A DNA stretch of 64,000 nucleotides from Nymphaea colorata (taxonomy: Eukaryota; Streptophyta; Magnoliopsida; Nymphaeales; Nymphaeaceae): NCBI RefSeq assembly GCF_008831285.2, contig NC_045142.1, positions 23,621,300-23,685,299 on the forward strand, read 5' to 3'. The notes beneath the pieces were generated by a model. It saw only the letters and a program-made list of their open reading frames with translations. It did no database searches and had not been told where the DNA came from. The first letter of the stretch is position 1. Each line of letters opens with the position of its first letter. Both the position numbers and the translations under genes were made by a program. This document shows, piece by piece, positions 1 to 21,803 of the stretch.

Positions 1-133
1 ATACAAGCATACAACAGAAATCATACATCAAAGTTTCACAATCAACTGATAGTCAATGCACCATGAGGAGAACAAAACCTAAAAATGGTATCAGATCAAA
101 ACTGACCCAATCCATAACATGTACAAATTATAC

Positions 134-8365
<8,232 letters not shown>

Positions 8366-9115
8366 CAAGAACACCTAAGCCACCAAAACCATGCAAAATT
8401 TTCAGTCTGCTAACACTCGAAGAGCCCGAAACATCACTCCCCATCAACCCTTTTCACCGGACAATGGCAAATCAACTAACACGGAATCGAATAACACTAT
8501 GCCACAAAGCTAACAAAGCTCCCATTGAACCCTTGTCACGGTCCACCATAGCAATAGATTTCTTTGCAAGAATACCCACTAAAGCCCTGATTCCCTATCA
8601 AATATTTACAGCCTTAATTCATCAAAATCGTAAGATACATAGCATTATGTAGTTTACAGAAACCAAAAAGAGAATCCACCGTTTGCCTCCGTCACTGATT
8701 TTTAGATACGACCAAAACTTAGACATTAGGATACATAATACCTAAACCAATCCAAGAACCCACCTAAACCAAGATAAAAGACATCCGAAAAGGAAAACAA
8801 CCGAGCTAAAGAGATAAGAAACCTGAGTAAGAGAGGCTTGGGGCTACTAATTCAGGCCGCGCTTCTTCCTAAACTCTTCGTCTGAGGTGGGAGAATCGAA
8901 AAACCTATAACCAGAAAAGAACGACGATTTGGTGAACGATAGCTCCTGCGGACGCAAGGGGAGAGAAAATGTCCGAGAGGACGACGCTGCGGCGAGGGGA
9001 ATATCTCCTCCCCTCTCTCTTCACTTTCTCTCACCTCTCTCTCTCTCTCATGAGTGAGAAAACAGGGAGGCCGCTTTTGGTTGCGGCCACTGGCAGAGTA
9101 AATTACGCTGTAGTC
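8366..9115 (-). promoter_or_regulatory. MIRO 5' leader with probable leader intron, and promoter region
   Basis: On the minus strand a donor GT at 8821-8822 (after ...CTTACTCAG) and an acceptor AG at 8375-8376 (before GTGTTCTTG and the start codon) would remove an intron of about 450 bases from the 5' UTR. The leader exon upstream of 8823 is followed by a GA/CT-rich tract at about 9005-9050, common near plant transcription starts. The start site is not determinable by eye. Confidence 0.45.
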
Positions 9116-12100
9116 CCTACAAGATAACCCATTTTCCGATCGTGTTCCGGTTTTCGGGGGAGCATACATTGGATCGGATTGTGATAAGCTCCTGTGGATA
9201 ATCCAGAGCCCCTTTTTTTTCTCGTGGAGCATTTGGCCGCAACCTGTAACGAGTCCAAAGTAACATGGATCGGGTTCCGATAAAGGCTCTTAAGATGGAT
9301 CCAAGGTAGATGTGGGTTGAAACATAGCCATGTTCCATGGGAGAGTCCAAATGAAAGCGAACCGGATCCGGTGAAATTTAAAATTAATAACAAAGTAAAA
9401 AAATCCAAAATTTAAACTATATATATATATATTTATATAATAATTTGAAGGTGTGAAATCGCTCATTCAGCTACCAACGTACAACTTTTGGATTATGTAT
9501 GAGTTTAGAGTTTGATGATTTGAAATTTATATATGTGTGTATATGTTTATAATCCATATTGTTGGATAGTTCTTAGATTATTAAAATTTTAAAAATTGTC
9601 ACCAAATTGATGATAAATCATCACTAAGCTATTACTTGATGATTGATGATGCAAATGGTTCATCACTTCTTTCTCTCTCTATCTCTTATCTGGAAAAGAT
9701 TAAAAGTTGAGATTCTTTCTTACCCATACAACATTTAAATATATAACACCTACCAACATACATACATATGTGTGTGTGTAAGAATTCTATCTTCAAGTGC
9801 CAAATGTTGTTATATGGCTACAAATTACAATCTGTCACTAAAAGTACTGTAAAACCGTAGTAAAAACGTTATGAATTGTTGTTGCTTCGTAAACAGACAC
9901 TAATGTTCATGTGATAGCTGTTTCTTTTAGTGACTGATTTTTAACAATCTGATTATACGGCAGATAGAACTCCCTTATGTATTGTTCCTTTAAAGTATTT
10001 GGTGGCGCATTGAACCATGGAGACTAATTTCAGATGCCACCGTAAAAAAAAAAAAGTAAGAAAAGAGAAAAACGGAAATTATTAAGTCAAATAAGTGCAG
10101 GCCGTTGTTTAAAAAAAAATTATAATTTGTTATTTACTTGTAGAGTTTCCCATTCAGACACATCCTTTACGTGGGATTTTTTTTTAAAAAAAAAACATGT
10201 TTTACATTATTTTTTAATAAAATATACGCTTCGTGCAAAAAAGGCAACGAATAAAGCCTGAACTGAATTTCAGCTATCTAGAGAGAAGAGCAAAAAAAAA
10301 ATGGTTAGATGTTACCAAGTTCACGAATATTCAATTGACATTCATATATGCGAGTTATGTCTTGAATCAGCCTATTTGAATCGAATATATGTCATCAAGT
10401 TAACCATTCTTTTTTAAGTATTTTATTTTTTGTTTCAAAATGAAGTTTGCATTTTTTTATTTTTTTAATACACACACATATATATATATATATAATCAAC
10501 AACCCATTGGGCTAAATAAGTTTTATTTCTTTCCTTTTTTATTTTGATGTTTGTATGACGGTTGGAACATTAGAACTAGGTATTTATGAATCTAGGTAAT
10601 CTTTTAAGCAATTTTTCAAACACTTACAAATTGTTCAATTTACCAAACGACCCAAGGTGCATCTGATACGCTTCGGTATCAGTTCTGTATCAGATCTGAA
10701 ACCCATATTATGTAGGACCCATTGTTTAATAAACAATAGATTTTGCATAGTGTTCTTATTATCAAACACCCTCTTCTGTGATGTTAACGAGTCGCGAGAG
10801 AAAAAAAATCAGTAGTATTGGATCCACCAAAACTTTTTGATGCATATCAACAAATTTGCATTGGATCTATTCTTCATCCAACAAACAATGCATTGGCTGA
10901 TACACAAAATCATAGCATCGATTTACGTGCAGCCTGAATAAGGCAGTAAGCTGGAACCAACACTGCTTTAACTCAGTAACAATAGATGAAACCCCTCATT
11001 CTCTCCTTTGCCCTTGAAGTTTAAGGTTGTTTCGGCACTTGAATGAACTTAGTTGCAGTGTTGTCATCATTCGCAGTTTAGAAGAGAAGTGCCCATGAAA
11101 ATCAAAACTGATGACCGAGCTTTCACTAGCCGACCAGCTAAATTTTATTGAATACTCAATTCCGGCAAAAAATTGTATAATTTTAGTATGTTTCAAGAAT
11201 CTTAGCTTACAATCAGCCGCTGGATCGATCCTGTAGCATTTGAATCAGCCAATTCCATCTATAACTAAGCGATTTATAATTTAGATTTACATATATATTC
11301 CAGCAATATTCATAGAGAATCATAACCTGCGTCTGAATCTAATTACTAACAAGATTATGTTAAAATCCGACTAGTGAGAATTGAGATTATGTTAATAATC
11401 AAATAAGCTGACCCTCACCAAGGAAGTCCGTGTAGTGGGCTTCGCCTCTACTGTTAGATGGACGGCCTGGGGCGGAGGTACTAGCCACAAGGTTTTACAA
11501 CTTAGTCACGGCACTTAGGTTGCGTTTGATAGCTTCCGATTTTAGATCTAAGGTTGCATAAAAATGTGCATTCTGGGGGGATCCTCCGTTTGTTTAAACG
11601 GAATATCTGAGTAGTATGGATTTGCTACTTGTTAAAAACTATGGATTTAAAGTCAGATGGAGGGTGGTGATCCATGAATCTCATATATCACTGCGGTATA
11701 GCAAATCCAACCAATAAAAAGTAAATGAAGGCAAATGAAAATACTAAAAACCACCAACATTTTTTAGAATTTTTGGGTTCCCATCATCCTACATTCCTAC
11801 TACATACAAAAGGTTAAGTGTGGGACTCACACTTCCTTGAGGTGAACCAAAGGAATAAATTCTTGGGAAAGGTTCCATAGAAGCCTCCACAGAAAATGCA
11901 GAAAAGTGAGAATGTGAAAACTGCTAGCATTTCTCAGATTCCTAAGAATATTGACAAATTACGTTTTGTTGATTGATGGCCAAGTTCCAAGTTGATTCTT
12001 CCTCCGTCTCTTCCACCGTGGGCATCTCCAGTTTGTCGTATTGTTTGTTTTTCACTGTAAGTCTTCTCATTGGATTTATTGTAGTTCATTATCTGATGCA

Positions 12101-12782
12101 CTGTGTGACAGTGATGATGGTGGTGTGATGGCACTTGCTGTATATCACATGGAATGGGTCTCCGGAACCTGAACAAGTATAAAATATATAATTTTTGAAA
12201 CATACGCATGTATAATTTTAACTCCCCAACCCAATTTTCAGGCAAAAGTCTAGGGTTTAATCATGATGATCCAAGTCTTTAGTTGTTCATCCCTTTTTTC
12301 GATAAACAACCTAAAGGGTTGTTTCATTAAGGCAAAAGTTTCATCAATAACAATATTTTGTAGATAAAATTTTGGTCTGTCTAAAGCTTTTCCATGCTTG
12401 ATTGATAGGGGAAAAGAAAAGTAAAAACTTTTTCGTGTTTAAGGTCAGTTTAGACAAAAGTTTTGTGGTATAGAATAAGAGAAAAGTTTTCCACTGAAAA
12501 ATAGGCAAAAACAACAAAGAAAATTGTCATGTCTTAAACAAATACCATGAATTAATCAACTGTGGTAGAAGAAAGTACAAAAGAAGGGACATGATGGAGG
12601 GATCTCAAACTGACTGAACGACAAGATGTTAGAAGCTAAAGGAAGATAGTAGATTAGGGAGGGGAGGCTATCTAATTCAAGTTATTGCATTGGTCTAATG
12701 GCCAGAACCCCAGATGTTCTGTCGGGAATGTGAAACTCTCTGCTGGTGTTAGCTTCTACATTGACGTTTCAAAATCAAATTT
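9116..12782. other. AT-rich intergenic region, no gene seen
   Basis: Between the MIRO promoter and the left H+-PPase block I see no coding exon series, RNA gene or intact element. It contains short TA and T runs (about 9418-9436, 10467-10495). Around 11515-11560 there is a phrase (GGTTGCGTTTGATAGC) resembling the ends of plant hAT-type MITEs, but no matching far end was found. Confidence 0.5.
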
Positions 12783-13308
12783 CGTCCACTCATCCATCAT
12801 CATTCAAGTATACAAGTATTATATATTATATATGCCTGACACATTTATTCTGCATTCATATAGTATATGATACATATATATTCTGCTATATATAATATAT
12901 ATTGTCAAATTCTTAAACATCACTTTAGAAAACAAAAGTTCCTCCTAAAAACGCAACCTGGGTTCAGCTTGTAATGCACGATGCCCAATAAGCTTGGCCT
13001 CTGCATGGTCCAGGAAGAGTTTGTGGAGCTGTTCATTCAAGAAACTTCATGCTTAGTGAATGAGACTGAACAGAGCTCACTCCTTCCGTTTGGCTTATTT
13101 ACCAGTAGAGCTCTAGACGTTAAAGCGAGACAAATTCTGACAGGTGGGAAGTTTGTTAATATATTCATAAACTTACTGCAGGTGCTGGAACCATTATCAT
13201 CAACAAACTACCAGCTGATACAAAGCTGCATATTCTTAGTCCACTTGATTCTTAAACAAGGCTTAGAACGGAAATGCAGCAAGAACTAGGGACAGTGATT
13301 TCTATTGT

Positions 13309-16300
13309 TTATAGCCACTTGAAGAGAATTCCTCCATGTGCTGCAAAAAATGGTGCAAAGACAAGCGACTCAACTGCCATGAGCTTGATTAAGATGTTCA
13401 AGGATGGTCCTGATGTGTCCTTGAGAGGGTCACCAATGGTGTCACCAATGACTGCTGCCTTGTGTGGATCAGATCCCTTTGGACCCAGTGAGCGTGCATG
13501 ATCTGATCCCCCAGCCTGACATACAGAAACAGAATCAGTAAATGGATTTCTATATCTTTAGTGAACTACCTGCACTAGTATTCCTGTAAATGAAACAAAA
13601 CCAGATGGCGAAAGAAACCAAACCACAGAAGGAAGTCATGCCTCTACATAATACCAACAAAACTTTTATGTAAAGCGTAAATGGTATATCAGAAAATTAT
13701 GCAGACCAAATTTCTTTTTCTTTTTCTTTTGGTTTCAGAAGAAAGTTGAAGTATAGTAACTCTAAGAAGAGACGTCTCTTTGTTGTAATTAGAATAAAAG
13801 GAATACCTCAATGTATTTTTTTGCATTGTCCCAAGCACCACCAGTATTAGAAGCTGATATAGCAACCTGCAGAAATTGACCATAAACTTAATAGAACATC
13901 TCGCAGATTCTCCGAGAAGCAAATAAGGAAAATTAGCATACCTGTACACCAGACACAAGCGAGCCAGCAAGTACTCCTGCCAAAGTTTCCACACCAAAGA
14001 ATGTGCCAGCAATTAATGGTGTAAGCATGACCAGGTACCATCTCTTTTAATGAAGCATCGGTAGATATCTTCATACAGGTTGCATAATCAGGTTTTGCTC
14101 TACCTTCCATGAGGCCAGGAATAGAATTGAACTGTCTGCAGACTTCTTCAACCATTTTTAGAGCTGCACTACCCACACTTTACATGGTCATAGCTGAAAA
14201 CCAGTACGGAAGCATGGCACCAACTATTAGTCCAATAAAGACATTAGGAGTTAATACATCAACTGCCTCTATTCCAGCCGACTGACGAAGGCCCCAAACA
14301 GGGCAAGAGAAACAAGTGCGGCAGATCCAATGGCAAATCCCTGTGTTCAATAACATAAAAGATTTGTATTAAACCAGCACAGTGATGACGAAATTCAGCC
14401 CATAAAACTGAGTCATACTTCAAAGTTCAAACAGTGGAACATAATCACTAGTAAGATTTACAGCTGAAATGATTTCCTATTTTAAGAACAGGTCTTCAAA
14501 CTGATGTTATGCAGTACAAAAGAGAAAGGCAATTTTCATAAAGACATGAAAGTGAGATTGAACAGATGAATATTCACCTTGCCAATGGCAGCAGTGGTGT
14601 TTCCAGCGGCATCAAGAGCATCTGTTCTGTCATGGATCTTGTGGCTCATCCCTGCCATTTCTGCAATACCTCCAGCATTGTCACTAATGGGCCCATATGC
14701 ATCGATTGCAAGACCTGTCGCAATAGTGCTGAGCATTCCGAGAGCAGCTACTGCAATTCCATACATAGCCGCCAAGCTGAAGCTCACATATATGACGATG
14801 GCAATCGCAAATATGGGAATTATCACAGATTTGTACCCCAAAGCCAGACCAAAGATAACATTAGTAGCTGCACCTGTCCTGCATGAGTCAGCCACATCCT
14901 GCACTGGGCTGGAAAGATTGAGACATCAACTGTTAAGACACTAGACACAAACTGAATATGACACATCCAAAATCAAAGGAGCGCAAAAGCATTATCCTTT
15001 ATCACAAAAAATTAAAGAGAACAAATGCTAAATGACCCAAAGGCAACATAGCCAATTGGTAAACTCTTACCTGTAAGCATTGCTGGTATAGTATTCAGTT
15101 GTATATCCAATGGAAAGGCCTGCCCATAACCCAATTGACACGCAGAAAAACAGGTACCTTTTGGAACATCAAGTTTTCAAATAAATCAAATATATTATGA
15201 TCATTTCACAAAATTCAAGGAATGCATGGTACCATAATCTTACCAGTTCTTTACGGTCTTCGTAGAACCAAAATTGAAGAGGGTAAATTCTGATGGCAGA
15301 GATACAAGGCTCACTGCAGCAATGCCCACAGTCATCAGGACAGTTGAGATAAGAAGCTATCTTTTCAGTGAAGGTTCCATCTCTGAAACATTCTTGATCT
15401 CAAAGATGTCAGTTGCAAAAAGTGTAGTTATCAGGCAAACCAAAATCCCCATTGAACTGATGATTAGAGGGTAGGACATGGCAGAATAGTCGTGGCTGAT
15501 GCCAAATGAAGAGATGGAGGCAACAAAGAGTGCTGCACATGTTGACTCTGCATAAGACCCGAACAAGTCCGAACCCATTCCAGCAATATCCCCAACATTA
15601 TCACCTACATTGTCTGCAATAACCTATAAGCGACAAGCAATAAAGTCAAAAGGAGGCAATAATTGCAACATCAACATACCAAAAAAATCATAATAATCAC
15701 CACAAAATTACCATGGCCCGACAAAAGGAAGTTCAAATGCCTTTCTGCTTTCATTTTTTAAATGAACAGCAGTGAGCAGAAATTTTACATCCAAATGTAA
15801 AAATATAGATGTAGTTGAAAATCAGGTCTTTTGAATTTTGAGAAAAAGTATCAGCATCGGTATATCATTTCCAGTGATCTTGGAAAATATATCTTTGCAC
15901 AGAAATCACAATTGAGATATTGATAGGCTAGTACTGAAAAACAAAATGAGTCTTCAATTTGAACAAACAATTCAGGGAAAACAGAAAATGAATGGAAGTT
16001 TTGAGAGAGCATAAATACAGCGGGGTTTCGTGGGTCATCTTCAGGGATATTTCTTTCAACTTTTCCTACAAGATCAGCACCAACATCTGCAGCTTTTGTA
16101 TATATACCACCTCCAACTCTTCCAAAGAGGGCCATGGAGGAACCACCTAAACCATAACCAGTAATAGATTCATAAAGCCCTTCCCAATCATCACCATAGT
16201 ACAGCCTGAAGAGATTGATTGAAATATACAGGACAAGAAGCCCATTGGCTGCCAACAAGAAACCCATCACAGCACCAGAACGGAAGGCAATAATGAATGC

Positions 16301-17792
16301 CTTTCCAACACCTTTTCTTGCTTCCAGAGTTGTTCTTGCATTAGCAAATGTAGCAATCTTCATACAGAGGAAACCAGAGAGAACAGATGTCAAAGCACCA
16401 AGACAAAATGCAATAGTACTGAAAACAGCGTTTGCTAAAGCAGGTTTGCAGAGCTTTGAAGGATTATAAGTGCAAGCTTCACTCTGTGTGCTGAATCCTT
16501 TAACAGATCCGAGGAAGAGAAAGATGATCACACCAAAAATAGACATGAAGTAGCCCAGATACTTGTACTCAGTGAACAAAAATGAAGTTGCACCTGAATT
16601 CATCAACATAGAACAATTGCAGATGAGAAAACCTGTTGAAGGGTGAAACCACAAGCACAGCAGAACTTTTCTTTTGAATGCAACTGCAACTAAATGTCAT
16701 CCTAAACTAGCAGCTAAGCGGAAAGCACGTAAGATCATTTGGCACGTTTTATAGACAGAACAGCAATAAAGAGTTGGTTGGTTTTGATTTCAGATGAACG
16801 AACAAGAATATACCATCGAATGAAGAAACAAGAACCAACATACAGAGGATTCACAAATGTCAAGAAGCTGCTAAAGAAGGGAAGAAAATCACCCGCGAAG
16901 AAAATCCTGGAGCAAAATGGTGAACAGGAGTTCACCAAATAGAACCATGTGAGTCAGGAGGATCGAGAAACATATCTAATAATATAGTAGAATGGTTTAA
17001 AAAAAAAAAGGAAAAGGAAAAACAGATCTGCAAGATACTTTTACAAAAAATTGGTTACTGTTCATGGTAAATTAAATGGAAAAAAAATCATAAACTTCTG
17101 AGTAGATCGAGACTTTGTAACCGGAAATTCCTCGCAGAATTATAATAATTGTCTCAACATAAGGAAGAAAGAGATACCAAGAAAGGAGAATCTTTAGACA
17201 TAAAAAACAAAAAACATTGACAAGAAATTATTAAATAAAAAAGGCCCGAAATCAAGAAGGAAATTATAGAAAAGAAAGAAGAACTAGCAACACTGAAAAA
17301 CGAACTGAACAAAAGAAGAAACCATTATCAAACAGGATGAAATGTCTCCGAAACCAGAACAGTTTTTTCTGCCAACAGATACGTACAGAAACAAATGCCA
17401 TGAACACCAACCTTCCTCTCAACTCACAAAGTTAGAATGGACAACCAAAACTGAACTCAAACAACATGCAGACTTCAACATAAAGTCATAAAAGAGAAAA
17501 GGCTCAAAGCGAGAAGAAAATGGAACTCTGCTGTACCAACTGAGATTGCAGTCTGAATATCAGCACACTTGGTGATAACATCAGCTGCATCAACATTCTC
17601 CTCTTCATCCTCGATCAATCTGTCGCTGTAGCCATTATTGGTCACTCCATCTAGTTCAGGAGACACCTTGACCTTCGACACCAGAAACCATTGTAACAAA
17701 GCAAACCCAATACCAACAAGCGCTGCAGCTGGTATTAGGATCTGCGTCAGCATTTCTCCCAGTAATCCCGAGCTAGCCATCACAGCAACCAT
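13309..17792 (-). pseudogene. Vacuolar H+-pyrophosphatase pseudogene (left copy)
   Basis: All eight exons of a type I proton-pumping pyrophosphatase are recognisable: 17537-17792, 16019-16593, 15244-15623, 15071-15157, 14578-14908, 13942-14340, 13807-13866, 13309-13515. Compared with the right copy at 39676-44195, four breaks are visible. Exon 3 has CAG to TAG (15357-15359). Exon 6 has a one-base loss near 14277-14280 in the SRAGIE region, AAA to TAA at 14180-14182, and an 11-base deletion at 14034/14035. The last removes part of the EMVPPGAL region. Exon 6 is 399 instead of 411 bases, so the two deletions together restore the frame downstream, but the stops remain. The splice sites look intact, so a transcript may still be made. 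A full-length pump is not possible from this copy. Confidence 0.93.
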
Positions 17793-18030
17793 TAAAATTC
17801 ACCAACTAAAACCAAACTTCAGAGCTACTTCCCTGCTATAAACACCTTTACCAAAATCAACCACCCTTCTGACCAATCATTCACAACACACCAATCTGAA
17901 ACTGAGAATCACTCATCCATAACAATTCTTCAAACACGAACTTGGGTCTCTCTCTTTCTCTCCCTTCAAAGGGAAGCAAACAACAGGTACCAACATCTTG
18001 GGCTCAGTCTGTCAGACAGAAGATTCAGAC

Positions 18031-18033
<3 letters not shown>

Positions 18034-18114
<81 letters not shown>
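18034..18114. repeat. Compound (TA)n(GA)n microsatellite
   Basis: About 19 TA units (18034-18072) run into about 20 GA units (18073-18114), upstream of the left H+-PPase copy. The right copy has only a short TA run at about 44440-44462 and no GA run at the matching place, so the tract expanded or contracted after duplication. Confidence 0.9.
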
Positions 18115-18117
<3 letters not shown>

Positions 18118-18683
18118 TTTTTTTTTTTAACGTCTCCCCATGTATTTTCTTATTGTGATTTCGGAGAACGTTGGGGTACTTCAAAAATCTGCTGCCTGGT
18201 ACATTCTCCCTCAAGCTGATGATGAAATTACTACAATGGCTCCCTAACTTTAGTTGCCAGAAAGGACCTTCGATCCATCTGATCGATTTCAGGCCTTCTT
18301 AAGTTCCCAATCAACTAACCGCAAATTGAGGCCATTTACCAGTAGAGTTGGCGGCTTCAAATTAAAACATTTGTTGTCATTTGGCACACAATAATTTTCA
18401 TGTGCCTTCTGTCGTTAATCTGTACAATAAATTATTTGGTTTTCATTAATCAAAGACTTCGTCCGTATGAAGTTTTTTTGAGGTGTGCTGTTTCGTATTG
18501 GAATTTGATAAAAACATAAGCAACAGGACTTTCACTGACCATCAACCTGACCAATTATGTCATATCCTCAAAGACTATTATTCTTCCAAACTATGTGTAC
18601 AAAGCATATTGGAATCGAGTCACTGGGAAGAACATCATGCCTTGCACGTCAAGTTGAATACTCATGAGATTGCTGGGACAATG

Positions 18684-19168
18684 TTTTCGTTCCATACCCA
18701 TAAATGTGATCATCCAAAACAATTTACTCCATCTAATATAATGGCCAAACACCATTACTTGATGGAAACAAATATGGATCATATATATCCTGCCCAAGTG
18801 GGTGGTTTTCAAATTATAGTAAGTGCTCTTGTCGTGCACCACTTTTCTGGCATTTTTTCTCACTTTAGTCCACCCAGTTCAGTTTAGTGGTAAATCAGCC
18901 ACAAAAGTTTGGCAAAGTGGTAGACATATCCTAAACTGAACTACCACTAAACTGAACTGGGTCGACTAAAATGAGAAAAAGTGCACTTTCGTCTCCAGAA
19001 AAGTCGTGCACGACAAGAGCATTTTCTGTAATTTCAAAACCACCCACTTCCGCATGATATATATGATCCATATTTGTTTTCATGACGATTTCGCCATTGC
19101 ACTAGATGGAGTAAATTATTTTGGATGATCACATTTACGCCGAACCTGGCTTTGGGTGTGGAACGAAA
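18684..19168. repeat. Long fold-back inverted repeat (MITE-like hairpin)
   Basis: Two arms of about 215-225 bases (18684-18893 and 18942-19168) are reverse complements with scattered mismatches, separated by about 48 bases. Matching anchors include AAATGTGATCATCCAAAA, TCTTGTCGTGCAC and CCCAGTTCAGTTTAGTGGTA. No transposase is present. It begins about 200 bases beyond the edge of the left duplicated block and has no counterpart beside the right block. It could be a fold-back MITE or, if transcribed, a source of hairpin small RNA. Confidence 0.8.
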
Positions 19169-20357
19169 GGATTTAAGAAAAGTATATTAATTTTTTAAAT
19201 CCGAATCCGATCTCATTTCATGATAGTACATTAATTTTTTGTTCCATATCTTTTTTTTTTTTAATTGGTTTGGTCAGATATCTAAATCAAATCGGATATA
19301 TTGACATCCCTATTAATAACTTAATTAAAAAACTATTTCTCTGGCGGATGGCTCTGCCAATACCTATCTTTTGCATTTTCTTTTAATCACCTGCTTAAGG
19401 GTCCAGCAACAGGATAAATGAACTAATACAGAGAACAAAGCAGGAATATTACAAAGAATTCAGACAAACACCCTGTTAAAAATTGTTCCTTACGGCTTCT
19501 GGAGCTTACTGCAACTGCTGCAAAATGCACAGATTTTTATCGAGAGAGAACTATTATTTACTACAGGCATCTGTTAAAACATAAAAGTTGATGACATAGT
19601 AAGCACAGCTGATAATTGGACATACGTCTTGACAGCCTCAGAGACGGCGAGTTATATCCAATGGAATTCACTTATATTCAGTGAAAATGTTGAATGTAAC
19701 AAAGTTCACAAACAAAATATTAAGGAACTAAAAACCATATCCAAAAAAAAATGTTAATGCTAATTCATCTTTTGCCACCGTTTTTAATGACACAAAATTT
19801 AACAAAAAAAATTCCAGCCTCAGAGGTAATATACATACATACATACTCTTTCATATGAAAAAAAGGTCATATAGCATTTCTTTCATATGAAACTGGCTAT
19901 TTCATATGAAATGAGCCATCTTCATATATATAGGTAATGTTCATGACATGCATGACCAAACAAAACCATATATATATATTATAAAGATTGCTGACATAGG
20001 TAATAAATCTAATAAATTAATATTACTGCCAACTTAGTTAGCAATAAAATCCTGCAAAGTTATTGAATGTTCGCCAATGTTTTCATTTTCTCTAGCAATT
20101 AGATTTACTTGCTCCATCGACAATGGCAACAATTCGTTAAAGACAAATCAATATTACCCAATTATAAAGGTCGCCAAGATAGATATTAAATCTAACAAAT
20201 GACTATTATTGTCAAAATGGAGAGCAAAACTTAGCCAGGTTGCTGGCACACCTCCCCACTGGATCACGTCCATCGTTACCATTTTCATTGTTTTCGTAAG
20301 ACTTTATTCAGCCACCTATTTTGAACCCAATGGATTATGACAAAAAGCTTCTTCTAC

Positions 20358-20397
<40 letters not shown>

Positions 20398-20439
20398 ATA
20401 TATATATGTATATATATATCTTCTCCTACTAAATAAATA

Positions 20440-20505
<66 letters not shown>

Positions 20506-20891
20506 CAATTTACTATGTTAGTGGTTGGGAGAAAGAAGATTGACCAGCTAGCCCAATGAAGAGGTTGCCGGCTGGTTTGGTTTCTCTTCTCCTCCAAACA
20601 TGTTATATGTATAATCATATATGAAAGGAATACACATTGTATACATAAAGTACAGTAAGCCACAGATTTAAACTGCCTTTAATCTATACCTAAAATGTGC
20701 TGAAAATCAACATAAAACAGAAAATAAGAAGAGGAAAACGGAGGAAAAATAAGCTTTAGCTATCCGGCTAGCAGACTTGCAAAAGCCATTAATGCTCCCA
20801 AAAAACTTAATCCTAGAAATGTCAAAATGTGAAAGAAAAAAAAAACTGTGCTGGAAAATCAATAAGAAAGAAACATAAAAAACATGATTAT
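19169..20891. other. AT-rich intergenic region with MITE remnant and microsatellites
   Basis: No gene is seen. ATATTGACATCCCTA at about 19297-19312 matches the terminal repeat of the element at 20892-21292, suggesting an eroded relative whose other end I cannot place. An (AAAT)n run at about 20357-20395 is followed by long TA runs to 20501. Confidence 0.55.
20357..20501. repeat. (AAAT)n and (TA)n microsatellite cluster
   Basis: About ten AAAT units are followed by TA runs interrupted by one short TCTTCTCCTACTAAATAAATAA segment, which repeats the phrase found just before the AAAT run at about 20343-20363. The cluster looks like local slippage plus a small duplication. Confidence 0.9.
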
Positions 20892-21292
20892 TAGGGATGT
20901 CAACAGATCAGATACGGATTGGATATATCATTGATTATATTCGTTTTTTTTATATTTACATATTCGGTTCAAATTCAAATAAAGAAAGTCATATCCAAAT
21001 CTAAATCCGAAATCCGATTTTTATATGTATAACCGACTCCAAATCCAAATTTTGAACCGGATTTAGCCAATTTTCAAAATTTAATAGCACTAGATATAGG
21101 ATACTCATGTAAAAATGAATCTGGTTTGAATCCGATTGGATATTTATATATATATGAATCCAATTGAATATCATTTATTAAATCCGAATATGATCTGATT
21201 GCTTAATCGGATATTAAATTTTTTTCATATCTGATTTTTTTGGATCGGATAGGTCGGATATTTGATTCAAATCAGATACATTGACATTCCTA
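20892..21292. mobile_element. hAT-like MITE with TAGGGATGTCAA termini
   Basis: The left end TAGGGATGTCAA (20892) and right end TTGACATTCCTA (to 21292) are inverted repeats with one mismatch. The interior is filled with degenerate GGATCGGAT / AATCCGAT subterminal motifs, as in many plant hAT-derived MITEs. The immediate flanks share only about 6 of 8 bases, so the target duplication is eroded or shifted. No coding capacity is present. Confidence 0.65.
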
Positions 21293-21803
21293 ATTACTAT
21301 GACTTTAGACCGAATTTCTAGAAGAAGGGAACAGAAAGAGGACTAACCCGTTGACTCGTCCTACAAAGTAAGTCTGAATTTAAAATCCAAACCCGATGTC
21401 ACAATCTGAATGTGACTTTTACATTCATATCTGATTCCAAATTTTGGACCAAATGCTGGCAAGTTCAAAATGTAAGAGCATTTAGTATATGATATTTAAA
21501 AGCTTAGGATGCCCATAATGGGGGACGTCCCCTCCATTTTATTCATGTTCTCAAAAAAGAAAATTTCAAAAACACTCCAAGATTTTAGAAATAATTTTCA
21601 AACCAACTTGATGTGCTAGCACAAGGCGCTTCCCATTTTTTGGTCGCATTCTTTTGAAACATTTAAGTTTTATCATATATGGATCATTAATTTTTGGATG
21701 TAGATTTGAGGTTTAGCTCCCTCGTTTAGTTTGATTGAGCTTATGGATTTGGATATGGATTTCTGTTATATTGGAAACCTGCTCCAAAACACCAAAAAAT
21801 ATC

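Larger units (their letters stand above)
12783..18484. repeat. Left copy of a duplicated block of about 5.7 kb (with H+-PPase pseudogene)
   Basis: Similarity with 39163-44876 begins at CGTCCACTCATCCAT and ends just after CGTCCGTATGAAGTTTTTTTGAGGT. It covers the 3' flank, all eight exons and seven introns, the 5' UTR and about 600 bases of promoter. Both copies have the same orientation, 26,380 bases apart, so this is a direct segmental duplication. Introns are retained, which rules out retroposition. The promoter side of this copy has a longer TA/GA microsatellite than the right copy. Confidence 0.9.

Noticed and set aside
18034..18114. ORFs translating to Tyr-Ile and Arg-Glu repeats
   Set aside because: Microsatellite translation only.
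18483..18887. 134-codon plus-strand ORF
   Set aside because: It lies mostly in one arm of the fold-back repeat and has an opposing ORF in the same place; no family resemblance.
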